Source: a virus. Taken from it: a stretch of 40,223 bases of DNA. The position numbers and the translations under genes are program-made. The notes under the pieces are model-generated. The model had not been told where the DNA came from. It was given only the letters and a program-made list of their open reading frames with translations, and ran no database searches. Numbering within the stretch: the first letter of the stretch is position 1; every line of letters begins with the position of its first letter. Positions 14,038 to 21,474 of this stretch are shown here, piece by piece. Location: positions 1 to 40,223 of the IMG/VR virus record IMGVR_UViG_3300047356_000069, one strand, 5' to 3'.

Positions 14038-14509
14038 CCCAAAGACAGGCAGACCTTTCTTCTATAAGGATAATCCAGAAGCAGTTAGAAAGCGTGATGC
14101 CAACAGAATGTATGTGAATGGTAAAGAAATTTCTAAGAAACATCCATTACACAAAGCAGGACGTTATAAATCTTTCAATGATGCAGCCTTCTCTAGTCTT
14201 GAGAACTATGAACGTAGTACTGAGGGCATGGTCTACATCATTACCAATCCAGCGTGGCCTAAGTGGGTTAAGATTGGTATGGCTGTTGATGCTGACGATA
14301 GGTGCAACGGCTACCAGACAAGCAGCCCCTTCCGTGACTACGAGGTAGTAGCCACTATCAGCACTAACGACAGACGTAAGGCTGAGGCTATCGCACATCA
14401 GATAGCAGATGGCATGGCTAGTGATCGTAGGAACGAATGGTTTAAGCTAAAGAAAGCACAAGCAAGACAGGTATTAGTACAAGTAGAGGAGAAGTTAAAT
14501 GGACTTTGA
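13958..14509 (+). CDS. T5orf172/GIY-YIG-like protein
   Basis: The C-terminal half of this roughly 183-residue protein (about residues 88-175) reads GMVYIITNPAWPKWVKIGMA, then DDRCNGYQTSSPFRDYEVV and EWFKLKKAQARQVLVQVEEKL. This is the T5orf172 (MUG113) version of the GIY-YIG nuclease fold. The N-terminal part (NPKTGRPFFYKDNPEAVRKR) looks like a DNA-binding or linker region. It starts inside the last 80 bases of the DNA polymerase gene in another frame; in-frame ATGs at 13922 and 14108 are alternatives. The role is unknown: possibly a nuclease acting on DNA, or a selfish insertion beside the polymerase gene. Confidence 0.75.
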   Translation: MSNTTTDSDVDSTVSTSTDATGQTRINPKTGRPFFYKDNPEAVRKRDANRMYVNGKEISKKHPLHKAGRYKSFNDAAFSSLENYERSTEGMVYIITNPAWPKWVKIGMAVDADDRCNGYQTSSPFRDYEVVATISTNDRRKAEAIAHQIADGMASDRRNEWFKLKKAQARQVLVQVEEKLNGL

Positions 14510-14681
14510 TTTTGTATGGAAGCTGCTACTAACCTGTTCCTTTCTTAGTGTCAGTATTTGTCTCAGCATCAAGTGGATTGTTGAGGCATACTTAGACTAC
14601 GTGCAGGTACAGACAGGACTACGCATCCTACGTAAACAGGAAAAAGAGAAGGATATACACGATGACCCTACTGCTTATTGA
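14499..14681 (+). CDS. Small membrane protein
   Basis: The 60-residue protein has one N-terminal hydrophobic segment (VWKLLLTCSFLSVSICLSIKW) and a charged cytoplasmic tail (RILRKQEKEKDIHDDP). A good ribosome-binding site (AGAGGAGAAG) precedes the ATG. It overlaps the previous gene by 11 bases and the exonuclease gene by 20. No family is recognised. A membrane anchor within the replication operon is unusual but not unprecedented in podophages. Confidence 0.65.
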   Translation: MDFDFVWKLLLTCSFLSVSICLSIKWIVEAYLDYVQVQTGLRILRKQEKEKDIHDDPTAY

Positions 14682-15390
14682 TGGAGACATCATTGCTTAC
14701 AAGGCAGCTATGTCTGCCGAAACACCAGTGAATTGGGGTGATGGTCATTGGACATTACATTGCTTTGAAGATGACGTAGCCATACGTATCTCTGACCAGA
14801 TCACTAAGCTAACAGATGAAGCACCTGTGCAGGATTGCATTGTTGCTTTATCAGACAGCGATAACTATCGTAAGAAGGTTGCACCTTACTACAAAGCTAA
14901 CCGTAAGAAAACTCGTAAGCCTATGCTACTTCCGTATGCTAGGGAATATATGATGAGTAAGTATAACACAATTATATATAAAGGATTAGAAGCTGATGAT
15001 GTTCTTGGAATATTGGGTACATCAAACCCTGACACTATTATCTGGTCTGAAGACAAAGACCTACTCACTGTGCCAGCAAGGCATTGGCTTAACGGTGAGG
15101 TTGCTACGATCACTGAAGAAGAAGCTGACTACAATCTCGCCTACCAAACTCTGGTTGGTGACAGTACAGATAACTATAGCGGCTGTCCAACTGTTGGTCC
15201 CAAGACTGCTAATAAACTTTTGTCTAATGGTTGTGGCTGGGATAAAGTGGTTGCTGCGTTTAAGGCTAAAGGTTTATCTGAAGAAGTAGCACTAGAGAAC
15301 GCACGACTAGCACGTATACTACGTAATGGTGAATATGATACAGACACAGGAGAGGTAAAGCTATGGCAACCACATTTGGTATCCCGCTAG
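14662..15390 (+). CDS. 5'-3' exonuclease (T7 gp6-like, FEN/RNase H fold)
   Basis: The 242-residue protein follows T7 gp6 in order: LLIDGDIIAYKAA, DNYRKKVAPYYKANRKKTRK (T7 has NWRKE...YKANRK), GLEADDVLG, WSEDKDLLTV and a helix-hairpin-helix-like GDSTDNYSGCPTVGPKTANK. It ends ARLARILRNGEYD with LWQP, as in T7. The Asp-rich metal sites of flap endonucleases are all present. It degrades host DNA and removes primers. It is somewhat shorter than T7 gp6 (300). AAGGA lies 8 bases before the ATG, and the end overlaps the DUF3310 gene by 28 bases. Confidence 0.92.
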   Translation: MTLLLIDGDIIAYKAAMSAETPVNWGDGHWTLHCFEDDVAIRISDQITKLTDEAPVQDCIVALSDSDNYRKKVAPYYKANRKKTRKPMLLPYAREYMMSKYNTIIYKGLEADDVLGILGTSNPDTIIWSEDKDLLTVPARHWLNGEVATITEEEADYNLAYQTLVGDSTDNYSGCPTVGPKTANKLLSNGCGWDKVVAAFKAKGLSEEVALENARLARILRNGEYDTDTGEVKLWQPHLVSR

Positions 15391-15689
15391 GGCATGAACA
15401 ATACATGAAATCTAAAGCAGCAGAGTTAGAACCCAAGTGGAAAAAAGAGGATAGGGACATGGTAAACAGTCCTGCCCACTACACTCAAGGTGACATAGAA
15501 ACTTGGGATTATATTGTAGATGTAGTTGGTGAGTACAACGCTATCTTTGTAGCACAGGCACAAATAATCAAGTACACAGGACATCGTTTGATGAACAAGA
15601 GTAATCCTATTCAGGATGCTGAAAAAGCTGCATGGTATCTCAAGAAGATGATTGAGTTGCTAGAAAAAACAAAGGGAGTAAACTGGTAA
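15363..15689 (+). CDS. DUF3310 protein (related to T7 gp1.7 nucleotide kinase C-terminal domain)
   Basis: The 108-residue protein has the family signature NSPAHYTQGDIETWDYI, then AQAQIIKYTGHRL and PIQDAEKAAWYLKKMIELL. DUF3310 domains occur in T7 gp1.7, a nucleotide kinase, and in many phages next to nucleotide-metabolism genes. Here it sits between the exonuclease and the MazG-like and RNR genes, which fits a dNTP-supply role, though kinase activity cannot be read from this small domain alone. GGAGAGG precedes the ATG, and it overlaps the exonuclease gene by 28 bases. Confidence 0.85.
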   Translation: MATTFGIPLGHEQYMKSKAAELEPKWKKEDRDMVNSPAHYTQGDIETWDYIVDVVGEYNAIFVAQAQIIKYTGHRLMNKSNPIQDAEKAAWYLKKMIELLEKTKGVNW

Positions 15690-15907
15690 TGAGTACTGAA
15701 TTACATCCAGACATTGTAAAGTTCACAGCAGAGACTTATGATGAAGACGGAAATAAAACAACAAGCTCTCATCAGATGTTTGTAACTGAGGGTAATCTAC
15801 ATGATTACCTCTACCATTTCAAATCATTCTTACAAAGTGCAGGGTTTAACTATGTAGATAATGTGTATGTAATTAAAAGTGATGGTGAAGAGGTAGGTGA
15901 AGAATGA
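15689..15907 (+). CDS. Hypothetical protein in the nucleotide-metabolism block
   Basis: The 72-residue acidic protein (DIVKFTAETYDEDGNKTTSS, NVYVIKSDGEEVGEE) has a beta-hairpin-like pattern and no recognised family. The start overlaps the DUF3310 stop by one base (TAATG) and its end overlaps the MazG-like gene by 4 bases, so the four genes are probably translationally coupled. Function unknown. Confidence 0.7.
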   Translation: MSTELHPDIVKFTAETYDEDGNKTTSSHQMFVTEGNLHDYLYHFKSFLQSAGFNYVDNVYVIKSDGEEVGEE

Positions 15908-16227
15908 TGAACTTCTACGAGTATCAGATAGGTGCGTTGAAGACAGCCGTGTACCCTAAGAAGTATGCTGTATCCTATGCAGCTTTAGGTCTTGCTGAAG
16001 AGGCGGGTGAGGTAGCAGGTAAGATTGCTAAGATGATGCGTGATGAGATACCAATGCAGGATCAGAAGCAAGCTATTGCAGCAGAAATGGGTGACGTACT
16101 ATGGATGTTAGCAGCACTAGCCCATGACTGTGGCCTGTCACTACAGACTATTGCAGAGATGAACGCAGAGAAACTAAAGAAACGACAAGAGGCTGGAACA
16201 CTACACGGAGAGGGAGACAATAGATGA
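15904..16227 (+). CDS. MazG-like nucleotide pyrophosphohydrolase
   Basis: The 107-residue single-domain protein has the MazG metal-binding pattern: GLAEEAGEVAGKI (EExxE) and, about 30 residues later, EMGDVLWMLAALA (ExxD). MazG proteins hydrolyse nucleoside triphosphates, and phage versions are common in marine viruses, where a role in adjusting host nucleotide or (p)ppGpp pools has been proposed. The gene is coupled to the RNR gene by an ATGA overlap. Start 15904 or 15907 (two consecutive ATGs). Confidence 0.88.
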   Translation: MMNFYEYQIGALKTAVYPKKYAVSYAALGLAEEAGEVAGKIAKMMRDEIPMQDQKQAIAAEMGDVLWMLAALAHDCGLSLQTIAEMNAEKLKKRQEAGTLHGEGDNR

Positions 16228-18122
16228 GTAGCAATTACCTACCAACAGACTATCAGACATTCATTGCTACTAGCAGGTATGCACGATGGTTAGAGGATGA
16301 GAACAGGCGAGAGACTTGGCCTGAGACAGTGCAACGATACATCAATTATATTGCTACCACTGGTCTACCAGCTAAAGACTTAGAAGAGATTGAAGAAGCT
16401 ATCATCAGCCTTGAGGTCATGCCTTCCATGAGGGCATTGATGACAGCAGGTGTGGCAGCAGACCGTGATAACACCTGTATCTACAACTGTAGCTACCTGC
16501 CAGTAGACCACATCCGTGCCTTTGATGAGGCTATGTTTATTCTATTATGTGGTACAGGTGTAGGCTTCTCAGTAGAGCGTCAGTCTATTACTAAGTTACC
16601 TGAAGTACCTAATCAACTTGAGTATGGTAATCCACCCATCACAGTTAAAGATAGTAAAGAGGGTTGGGCCACTGCACTACACTCTCTCATCTCTACATTG
16701 TACTCAGGTATTATCCCTAAGTGGGACTTGTCTGCTATTCGTCCAGCAGGTGCTAGGCTTAAAACTTTTGGTGGTAGAGCTAGTGGACCAGAACCATTGA
16801 ACGACTTGTTTAACTTTGTGGTAGACAAGTTTAAAGGTGCAGCAGGACGTAAGCTAACTAGCATTGAGTGTCACGATATCATGTGTAAGATTGGTGAAGT
16901 GGTAGTAGTAGGTGGTGTACGCCGTTCAGCTATGATTAGCCTATCTAACCTTAGTGATGGACGCATGGCACATGCTAAGTCAGGTCAGTGGTGGGAGAAC
17001 GAGGGTCAACGTGCGTTGGCTAATAACTCTGTAGCCTACACAGACAAGCCTGACATGGAAGGGTTCATGCGTGAGTGGTTGTCACTAGTTGAATCTAAGT
17101 CTGGTGAACGTGGCATCTTCTCACGTACAGCAGCAGACAAGCATGTAGAAATGAATGGGCGTAGAGAGACAGGACATGAGTGGGGAACCAACCCTTGTTC
17201 TGAGATTATCCTACGTCCTTACCAATTCTGTAATCTAACAGAGGTTGTTGTTAGGCAGGGTGATGACCTAGATAGTTTAACACGTAAGGTACGCCTAGCT
17301 ACCATCCTTGGCACAGCACAGTCTACCTTTACTAAGATGCCTTACTTACGTAATATTTGGCAGAAAAACACAGAAGAAGAACGACTGCTTGGTGTATCAC
17401 TAACAGGAATTATGGATAACTACTTACTGTCTAAGACCTCTGATAGTAAAATATGGTTAAAGAAGATGAAACAAATTGCCATTGATACTAATGCAGATTA
17501 TGCAGAGCGTCTTGGTATTCCTGCCAGTGCAGCTATCACCTGTGTCAAACCCTCTGGTACTGTGTCACAGCTAGTAGATAGTGCATCAGGTATTCACGCA
17601 CGGCACAGCGAGTACTACATCCGTACTGTACGTGGGGATAACAAAGACCCACTGACACAGTTTATGAAGGACAGCGGTATCCCTGCTGAACCTTGTGTAA
17701 TGAAGCCTGACTCTACTACAGTGTTTAGCTTCCCTACTAAGTCACCTTCTGGTGCTGTTACTCGTAACGATATGACTGCTGTAGAACAATTAGAACTGTG
17801 GAAGAACTATGCGCTACACTGGTGTGAACATAAACCATCTGTAACTATCACAGTCAAAGATGCAGAGTGGATGGTAGTGGGTGCATGGGTCTATGAGAAC
17901 TTTGACATATGTTCAGGTATCTCGTTCCTTCCTCATAGTGACCACACATATGCACAAGCACCCTATCAGGATATAGATAAGGAAACATATGATGATCTCA
18001 AGGAACAAATGCCTGATGCTATTGATTGGTCAGCTTTGTCGTTGTACGAAAAAGTGGATACAACAAGTGGTAGTCAGACGTTAGCTTGCACTGCTGGTGC
18101 TTGTGAACTTGTTGACATATAG
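16224..18122 (+). CDS. Adenosylcobalamin-dependent ribonucleotide reductase, class II monomeric
   Basis: The 632-residue enzyme reduces ribonucleoside triphosphates to dNTPs. The active site NPCSE has the thiyl Cys at 325 with Asn 323 and Glu 327. The redox pair is Cys 336 (QFCNL, 11 residues after the thiyl Cys, exactly the 408/419 spacing of the Lactobacillus leichmannii enzyme) with Cys 85 or 89 (CIYNCSY). The C-terminal shuttle pair is CTAGAC. No second subunit or class III activase gene is nearby, as expected for class II. Activity would need host or environmental cobalamin. The enzyme is shorter than the Lactobacillus one (about 739). A strong AGGGAG site precedes the start. Confidence 0.94.
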   Translation: MSSNYLPTDYQTFIATSRYARWLEDENRRETWPETVQRYINYIATTGLPAKDLEEIEEAIISLEVMPSMRALMTAGVAADRDNTCIYNCSYLPVDHIRAFDEAMFILLCGTGVGFSVERQSITKLPEVPNQLEYGNPPITVKDSKEGWATALHSLISTLYSGIIPKWDLSAIRPAGARLKTFGGRASGPEPLNDLFNFVVDKFKGAAGRKLTSIECHDIMCKIGEVVVVGGVRRSAMISLSNLSDGRMAHAKSGQWWENEGQRALANNSVAYTDKPDMEGFMREWLSLVESKSGERGIFSRTAADKHVEMNGRRETGHEWGTNPCSEIILRPYQFCNLTEVVVRQGDDLDSLTRKVRLATILGTAQSTFTKMPYLRNIWQKNTEEERLLGVSLTGIMDNYLLSKTSDSKIWLKKMKQIAIDTNADYAERLGIPASAAITCVKPSGTVSQLVDSASGIHARHSEYYIRTVRGDNKDPLTQFMKDSGIPAEPCVMKPDSTTVFSFPTKSPSGAVTRNDMTAVEQLELWKNYALHWCEHKPSVTITVKDAEWMVVGAWVYENFDICSGISFLPHSDHTYAQAPYQDIDKETYDDLKEQMPDAIDWSALSLYEKVDTTSGSQTLACTAGACELVDI

Positions 18123-18142
18123 TCTAAACTGTACCTATTAGC
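18123..18142 (+). promoter_or_regulatory. Candidate phage RNAP promoter, copy 3
   Basis: TCTAAACTGTACCTATTAGC starts 1 base after the RNR stop codon and matches the copies at 3241 and 9452 at 13 of the first 14 positions. It lies ahead of the structural module, as class III promoters do in T7. Confidence 0.65.
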
Positions 18143-18156
18143 GAAAGTTAAAGAAA

Positions 18157-18336
18157 ATGAAAGTACTTGGATACACACTAGGTATTACTACGGCTTTACT
18201 AAACCAACTTCAGGAACTTTATCCTAATAGGCTTCCACTTGAACAAGTAACCTCTGAGGAATTAGCGTTTCTCAGAGGCCAACAGTCAGTAGTAAATAAG
18301 TTAAACGAATTATACAACGAAGAATATGAGGATTAA
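18157..18336 (+). CDS. Small hypothetical protein at the start of the head module
   Basis: The frame encodes 59 residues: MKVLGYTLGITTALLNQLQE, then LYPNRLPLEQVTSEELAFLR and a helical acidic end NKLNELYNEEYED. It starts about 15 bases behind the third promoter copy and ends 3 bases before the next start. The ribosome-binding site (AAAGAAA) is weak. No family is recognised; gene order would fit a small virion or assembly protein near T7 gp6.7/gp7. Confidence 0.6.
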   Translation: MKVLGYTLGITTALLNQLQELYPNRLPLEQVTSEELAFLRGQQSVVNKLNELYNEEYED

Positions 18337-18339
18337 AAT

Positions 18340-18570
18340 ATGGGTGGATTGTTTTCTCCTAAGATGCCACGGCCTTTACCAGCCCCAGCAAGACCAGCAA
18401 CAGCAGTAGCTAAAACTCCTGACCTTGAACTACAAGAAGAAGATATAGAGATTGAAGGACAAAAGAAAAAGAAGGGTAAGAAAGCCCTACGTACAGATGT
18501 AATTGATAGTATGGGAACACAGACAGCTAGTGCTGGTTCTGGTCTACAAATTCCTACAGGGGGTCAGTAA
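18340..18570 (+). CDS. Small virion protein resembling T7 gp6.7
   Basis: The 76-residue protein begins MGGLFSPKMPRPLPAPARPA, similar to T7 gp6.7 (MCFSPKIKTPKM), and has a Lys-rich block (GQKKKKGKKAL) like the GRKGLK of gp6.7. It ends ASAGSGLQIPTGGQ. The next protein ends GGSGGSGLNIPK, so the two share a basic block plus a Gly-rich GSGL(Q/N)IP tail. T7 gp6.7 is packed in the virion and ejected. Position before the portal gene supports this call; similarity is short. Confidence 0.65.
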   Translation: MGGLFSPKMPRPLPAPARPATAVAKTPDLELQEEDIEIEGQKKKKGKKALRTDVIDSMGTQTASAGSGLQIPTGGQ

Positions 18571-18571
18571 A

Positions 18572-18895
18572 ATGGGTGCGCCAGCTAGACAAGTTAAGAA
18601 GGCTGTTAAGAAAATTGAGAGGGCTGTTAAGAAACCACTAAAGAAAGTAAGTTATGCTGTAAAAGGTGGTAAAGCAAAAGCACGTGGTGGTCCACGTGGT
18701 GTAGCACAGGCAGCAGCGGCAACACCATCTACAGCAGCAGCCAAGCAACAAGAAGAAGAAATGCAAGCTGCAATAGAAACAGAAGGTGTACAGCGTAGGC
18801 GTAGAAAGAAAGGCAAGAAGCAACTTGTAGCAAAACCAGCAGCTTCTGTTGATGTAGGTGGTAGTGGTGGTTCTGGCTTAAATATACCGAAGTAA
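18572..18895 (+). CDS. Small basic virion/tail-assembly protein resembling T7 gp7.3
   Basis: The 107-residue protein begins with a repetitive basic helix (ARQVKKAVKKIERAVKKPLKK), followed by an Ala/Gly-rich centre, an acidic-to-basic step (IETEGVQRRRRKKGKKQL) and the tail GGSGGSGLNIPK. T7 gp7.3 has the same order: VKKAVKKVTKSVKKV, then GGKKSLSVARSSGGGINI. gp7.3 is a tail-assembly protein that is ejected with the DNA. The gene lies directly before the portal gene, as in T7. Confidence 0.75.
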   Translation: MGAPARQVKKAVKKIERAVKKPLKKVSYAVKGGKAKARGGPRGVAQAAAATPSTAAAKQQEEEMQAAIETEGVQRRRRKKGKKQLVAKPAASVDVGGSGGSGLNIPK

Positions 18896-18905
18896 GGATT
18901 AGACT

Positions 18906-20441
18906 ATGGAAATGGAACTAGGTACAGTAGCTAAACGCTACAGCCAATTGGAAGGTGAACGTGATACCTTTCTTGAACGAGGGCGAGAGGCAGCTAGACT
19001 AACTATCCCTACTCTGTTACCAGAGGAAGGACACAATTCGTCCTCAACATACGCTACACCCTATCAAGGTATTGGTGCTAGGGGTGTAAACAATTTAGCA
19101 TCAAAATTATTGATGGCTCTCCTACCACCTAACACACCTTTCTTTCGCCTCACTATTGATGACTTTGACTTGCAAGAACTTGCAGGTGACAATCGTGGTC
19201 AGGTAGAAGAAGGGTTAGCACGTATTGAACGTGCAGCCTTGGCAGAAATTGAAGGTAAAGCAGTTCGTGTTCCTGTGTTTGAAGCACTAAAGCTTCTCAT
19301 TGTATCAGGTAATGCGCTTTTATTTAAAGACCCAAAGGGACAGATGCGTGTGTATCGTCCTGATCGTTACGTAGTTAAGCGTGACATGATGGGGAACGTG
19401 CTAGAAATTATTACAAAAGAATCAGTAGCGGGTATTATGTTGCCAGAGGCAGCACAAGCTGTCATTACAGCAGGTGATACCCCAATGAAGAACCACCACC
19501 TATATACCAAGGTTTGCCGTACTAAAAAAGGATGGGAAACTGAACAAGAGGTAGCAGGTATATCCATTGAGGAGTCCAAGGGTACTTATAAAGTAGACCG
19601 CAATCCTTTTATCCCATTACGGTTTATCCGTATTGATGGTGAGGACTATGGGCGTGGCTTCATTGAAGAATATTTAGGAGACTTACGTAGTCTTGAAGCA
19701 CTAACTAAGGCTATTGTTGAAGGCAGTGCCGCATCAGCAAAGCTACTATTCTTGGTACGTCCTAATGGTACAACCAAGACTAATCAGCTATCGAAAGCAC
19801 CTAATGGTGCGTTTGTTACTGGTGATGTTAATGATGTCTCAGCTATGCAAGTACAGAAGTCGGGTGATTTTCGTGTTGCATTAGAAACTATGCGTATGAT
19901 TAACGACAGATTGGCTGCGGCCTTCCTGTTGAATAGTGCTGTACAGCGTAATGCTGAACGTGTCACAGCCGAAGAAGTACGTTTTATGGCACAAGAACTA
20001 GAGACTGCGCTTGGGGGCGTGTACTCAGTTCTATCACAAGAGTTTCAGTTGCCTATGATTAACTTGCTGTTGACCTCATTAGAGACACAGGGCAAGATGC
20101 CTAAGATGCCAAGGGACAGTGTTAAACCTACTGTCGTAACTGGTATTGAGGCTTTAGGGCGTGGGCAAGACCTTAACAAACTTGCTGCTTTCTTACAGTA
20201 TCTTCAGCCACTTGGTCCTGAAGTTATCCAAAGTGAGATGAACCTTGGTGATTACATAGACAGACTTGCAGCATCTCTTGGCATTGATACGTCAGGACTT
20301 ATTAAGTCAGACGAACAGAAGCAACAAGAACAGATGATGCAGCAGCAGATGATGCAACAACAAATGTTAGAACAAACAGCAGCAGGTATGGCACAGGGTG
20401 CTGCACCACAGCTAGCTAAAGGCGCAGTAGAAACGGAGTAA
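18906..20441 (+). CDS. Portal (head-tail connector) protein, T7 gp8-like
   Basis: The 511-residue protein begins VAKRYSQLEGERDTFLERGREAARLTIPTLLP, the standard opening of T7-type portals, and has GARGVNNLASKLLMALLPPNTPFFRL soon after. It ends with a Gln/Met-rich helix (KQQEQMMQQQMMQQQM). Twelve copies form the ring through which DNA is packaged and ejected. Length is close to T7 gp8 (536). It precedes the scaffold and capsid genes in the normal order. Confidence 0.95.
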   Translation: MEMELGTVAKRYSQLEGERDTFLERGREAARLTIPTLLPEEGHNSSSTYATPYQGIGARGVNNLASKLLMALLPPNTPFFRLTIDDFDLQELAGDNRGQVEEGLARIERAALAEIEGKAVRVPVFEALKLLIVSGNALLFKDPKGQMRVYRPDRYVVKRDMMGNVLEIITKESVAGIMLPEAAQAVITAGDTPMKNHHLYTKVCRTKKGWETEQEVAGISIEESKGTYKVDRNPFIPLRFIRIDGEDYGRGFIEEYLGDLRSLEALTKAIVEGSAASAKLLFLVRPNGTTKTNQLSKAPNGAFVTGDVNDVSAMQVQKSGDFRVALETMRMINDRLAAAFLLNSAVQRNAERVTAEEVRFMAQELETALGGVYSVLSQEFQLPMINLLLTSLETQGKMPKMPRDSVKPTVVTGIEALGRGQDLNKLAAFLQYLQPLGPEVIQSEMNLGDYIDRLAASLGIDTSGLIKSDEQKQQEQMMQQQMMQQQMLEQTAAGMAQGAAPQLAKGAVETE

Positions 20442-20444
20442 CAC

Positions 20445-21209
20445 ATGGCAGATGCCGTAAACACTTATCAAGAAGAACCAGCAGAGTCACGACAACATGT
20501 TGACGCTATGCTGGCTAAGGTTGAGGGTACTCAAGTAGACCCTGAACGTCCAGAATGGTTGCCTGAAAAGTTCAAATCACCAGAGGATATGGCTAAAGCC
20601 TACTCTGCACTAGAAGGTAAACTAGGTAGTAATTCAGAAGCTGAGGCTCAACAAGAAGCAGACAGTCAGACAGAAGATGTTAGTCAGACAGCAAACGAGG
20701 TTTCTGAGTTACTTGATGAAAGAGGACTAGACTTTGACGTATTCCAACAGGAGTATGCAGAGAATGGAACTCTATCAGACGAAGCATACCAAGCCCTAGA
20801 GGAAGCTGGCTTTCCAGAAGCTATGGTTGACTCATGGATTGAAGGTCAGAACGCTGTTGCGGCTCAGATGACTTCTAATATGCAGTCCCTTGTTGGGGGT
20901 GCTGAGGAATACTCTGCTATGGTACAGTGGGCAGCAGACAATCTTCCTGAGGCAGAGGTTGATGCTTTTAATGCTACAATGGAAACGCAAGATGCAAACC
21001 TAATTCAGTTTGCCATCCAAGGTCTAAGCGCAAGGTATCGAACTAATGCGGAACCTTCCCTACTTCAAGGTGGGACAGGTGAAGTGTCAGGTGGGAAGTT
21101 CAATAGCAATGCAGAATTAACTGCTGCTATGCGTGACCCCAAATACGCGCAAGACCCTGCCTACAGGCAAGCAGTCGCTGATAAGTTGGCTCGTTCCAGC
21201 CTGTTCTAA
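20445..21209 (+). CDS. Scaffold / capsid assembly protein, T7 gp9-like
   Basis: The 254-residue protein is highly acidic and helical, with Gln/Glu-rich stretches (EAEAQQEADSQTEDVSQ). It has the typical scaffold opening RPEWLPEKFKSPEDMAKAYSALEGKLG and a basic C terminus (DPKYAQDPAYRQAVADKLARSSLF) of the kind that contacts the capsid protein. It directs prohead assembly and then leaves. It lies between portal and capsid genes. Confidence 0.92.
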   Translation: MADAVNTYQEEPAESRQHVDAMLAKVEGTQVDPERPEWLPEKFKSPEDMAKAYSALEGKLGSNSEAEAQQEADSQTEDVSQTANEVSELLDERGLDFDVFQQEYAENGTLSDEAYQALEEAGFPEAMVDSWIEGQNAVAAQMTSNMQSLVGGAEEYSAMVQWAADNLPEAEVDAFNATMETQDANLIQFAIQGLSARYRTNAEPSLLQGGTGEVSGGKFNSNAELTAAMRDPKYAQDPAYRQAVADKLARSSLF

Positions 21210-21474
21210 CATTGTTGCATGGGGTTGGGGGAGAAATCCCCCTTCCTTCTAGTTACATTACGGTGTGCCTAGAAGGGATCACATCCCAAGACCTTACAGG
21301 AATGTGCAATCCGCACTGTAGGGTGTAGAAAGGATTGTTAACTCTAACTAACACGAAGCTAACATAACAAACGATTACCCCTGACCCCTTGCGAGGGACA
21401 ATCTTGGAGAAAGGATGTAGTGTAATGCAGAGTGTACTTAACTCAACATTATACTCACTAAGGAGTAATTACAA
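21210..21474 (+). promoter_or_regulatory. Structured untranslated leader of the capsid gene
   Basis: These 265 bases between scaffold and capsid genes hold four stems: GGGGGA-GAAA-TCCCCC (21227-21242), CCTTCTAG/CTAGAAGG (21245-21252 with 21269-21276), GGGAT-CAC-ATCCC (21275-21287), and CCTTACAG/CTGTAGGG (about 21293-21325, one G-U pair). Further on, CCCTTGCGAGGG forms another. TCTAAC at 21205 is a weak partial match to the phage promoter. A good ribosome-binding site (AAGGAG) precedes the capsid ATG. Likely an RNA-processing or stabilising leader for the most abundant mRNA. Confidence 0.6.

Noticed and set aside
21205-21224. Fourth phage promoter in front of the capsid gene.
   Set aside because: Only TCTAAC and a few later positions agree with the other copies, and the CTGTACCT core is missing. 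Kept only as a weak remark in the leader entry.
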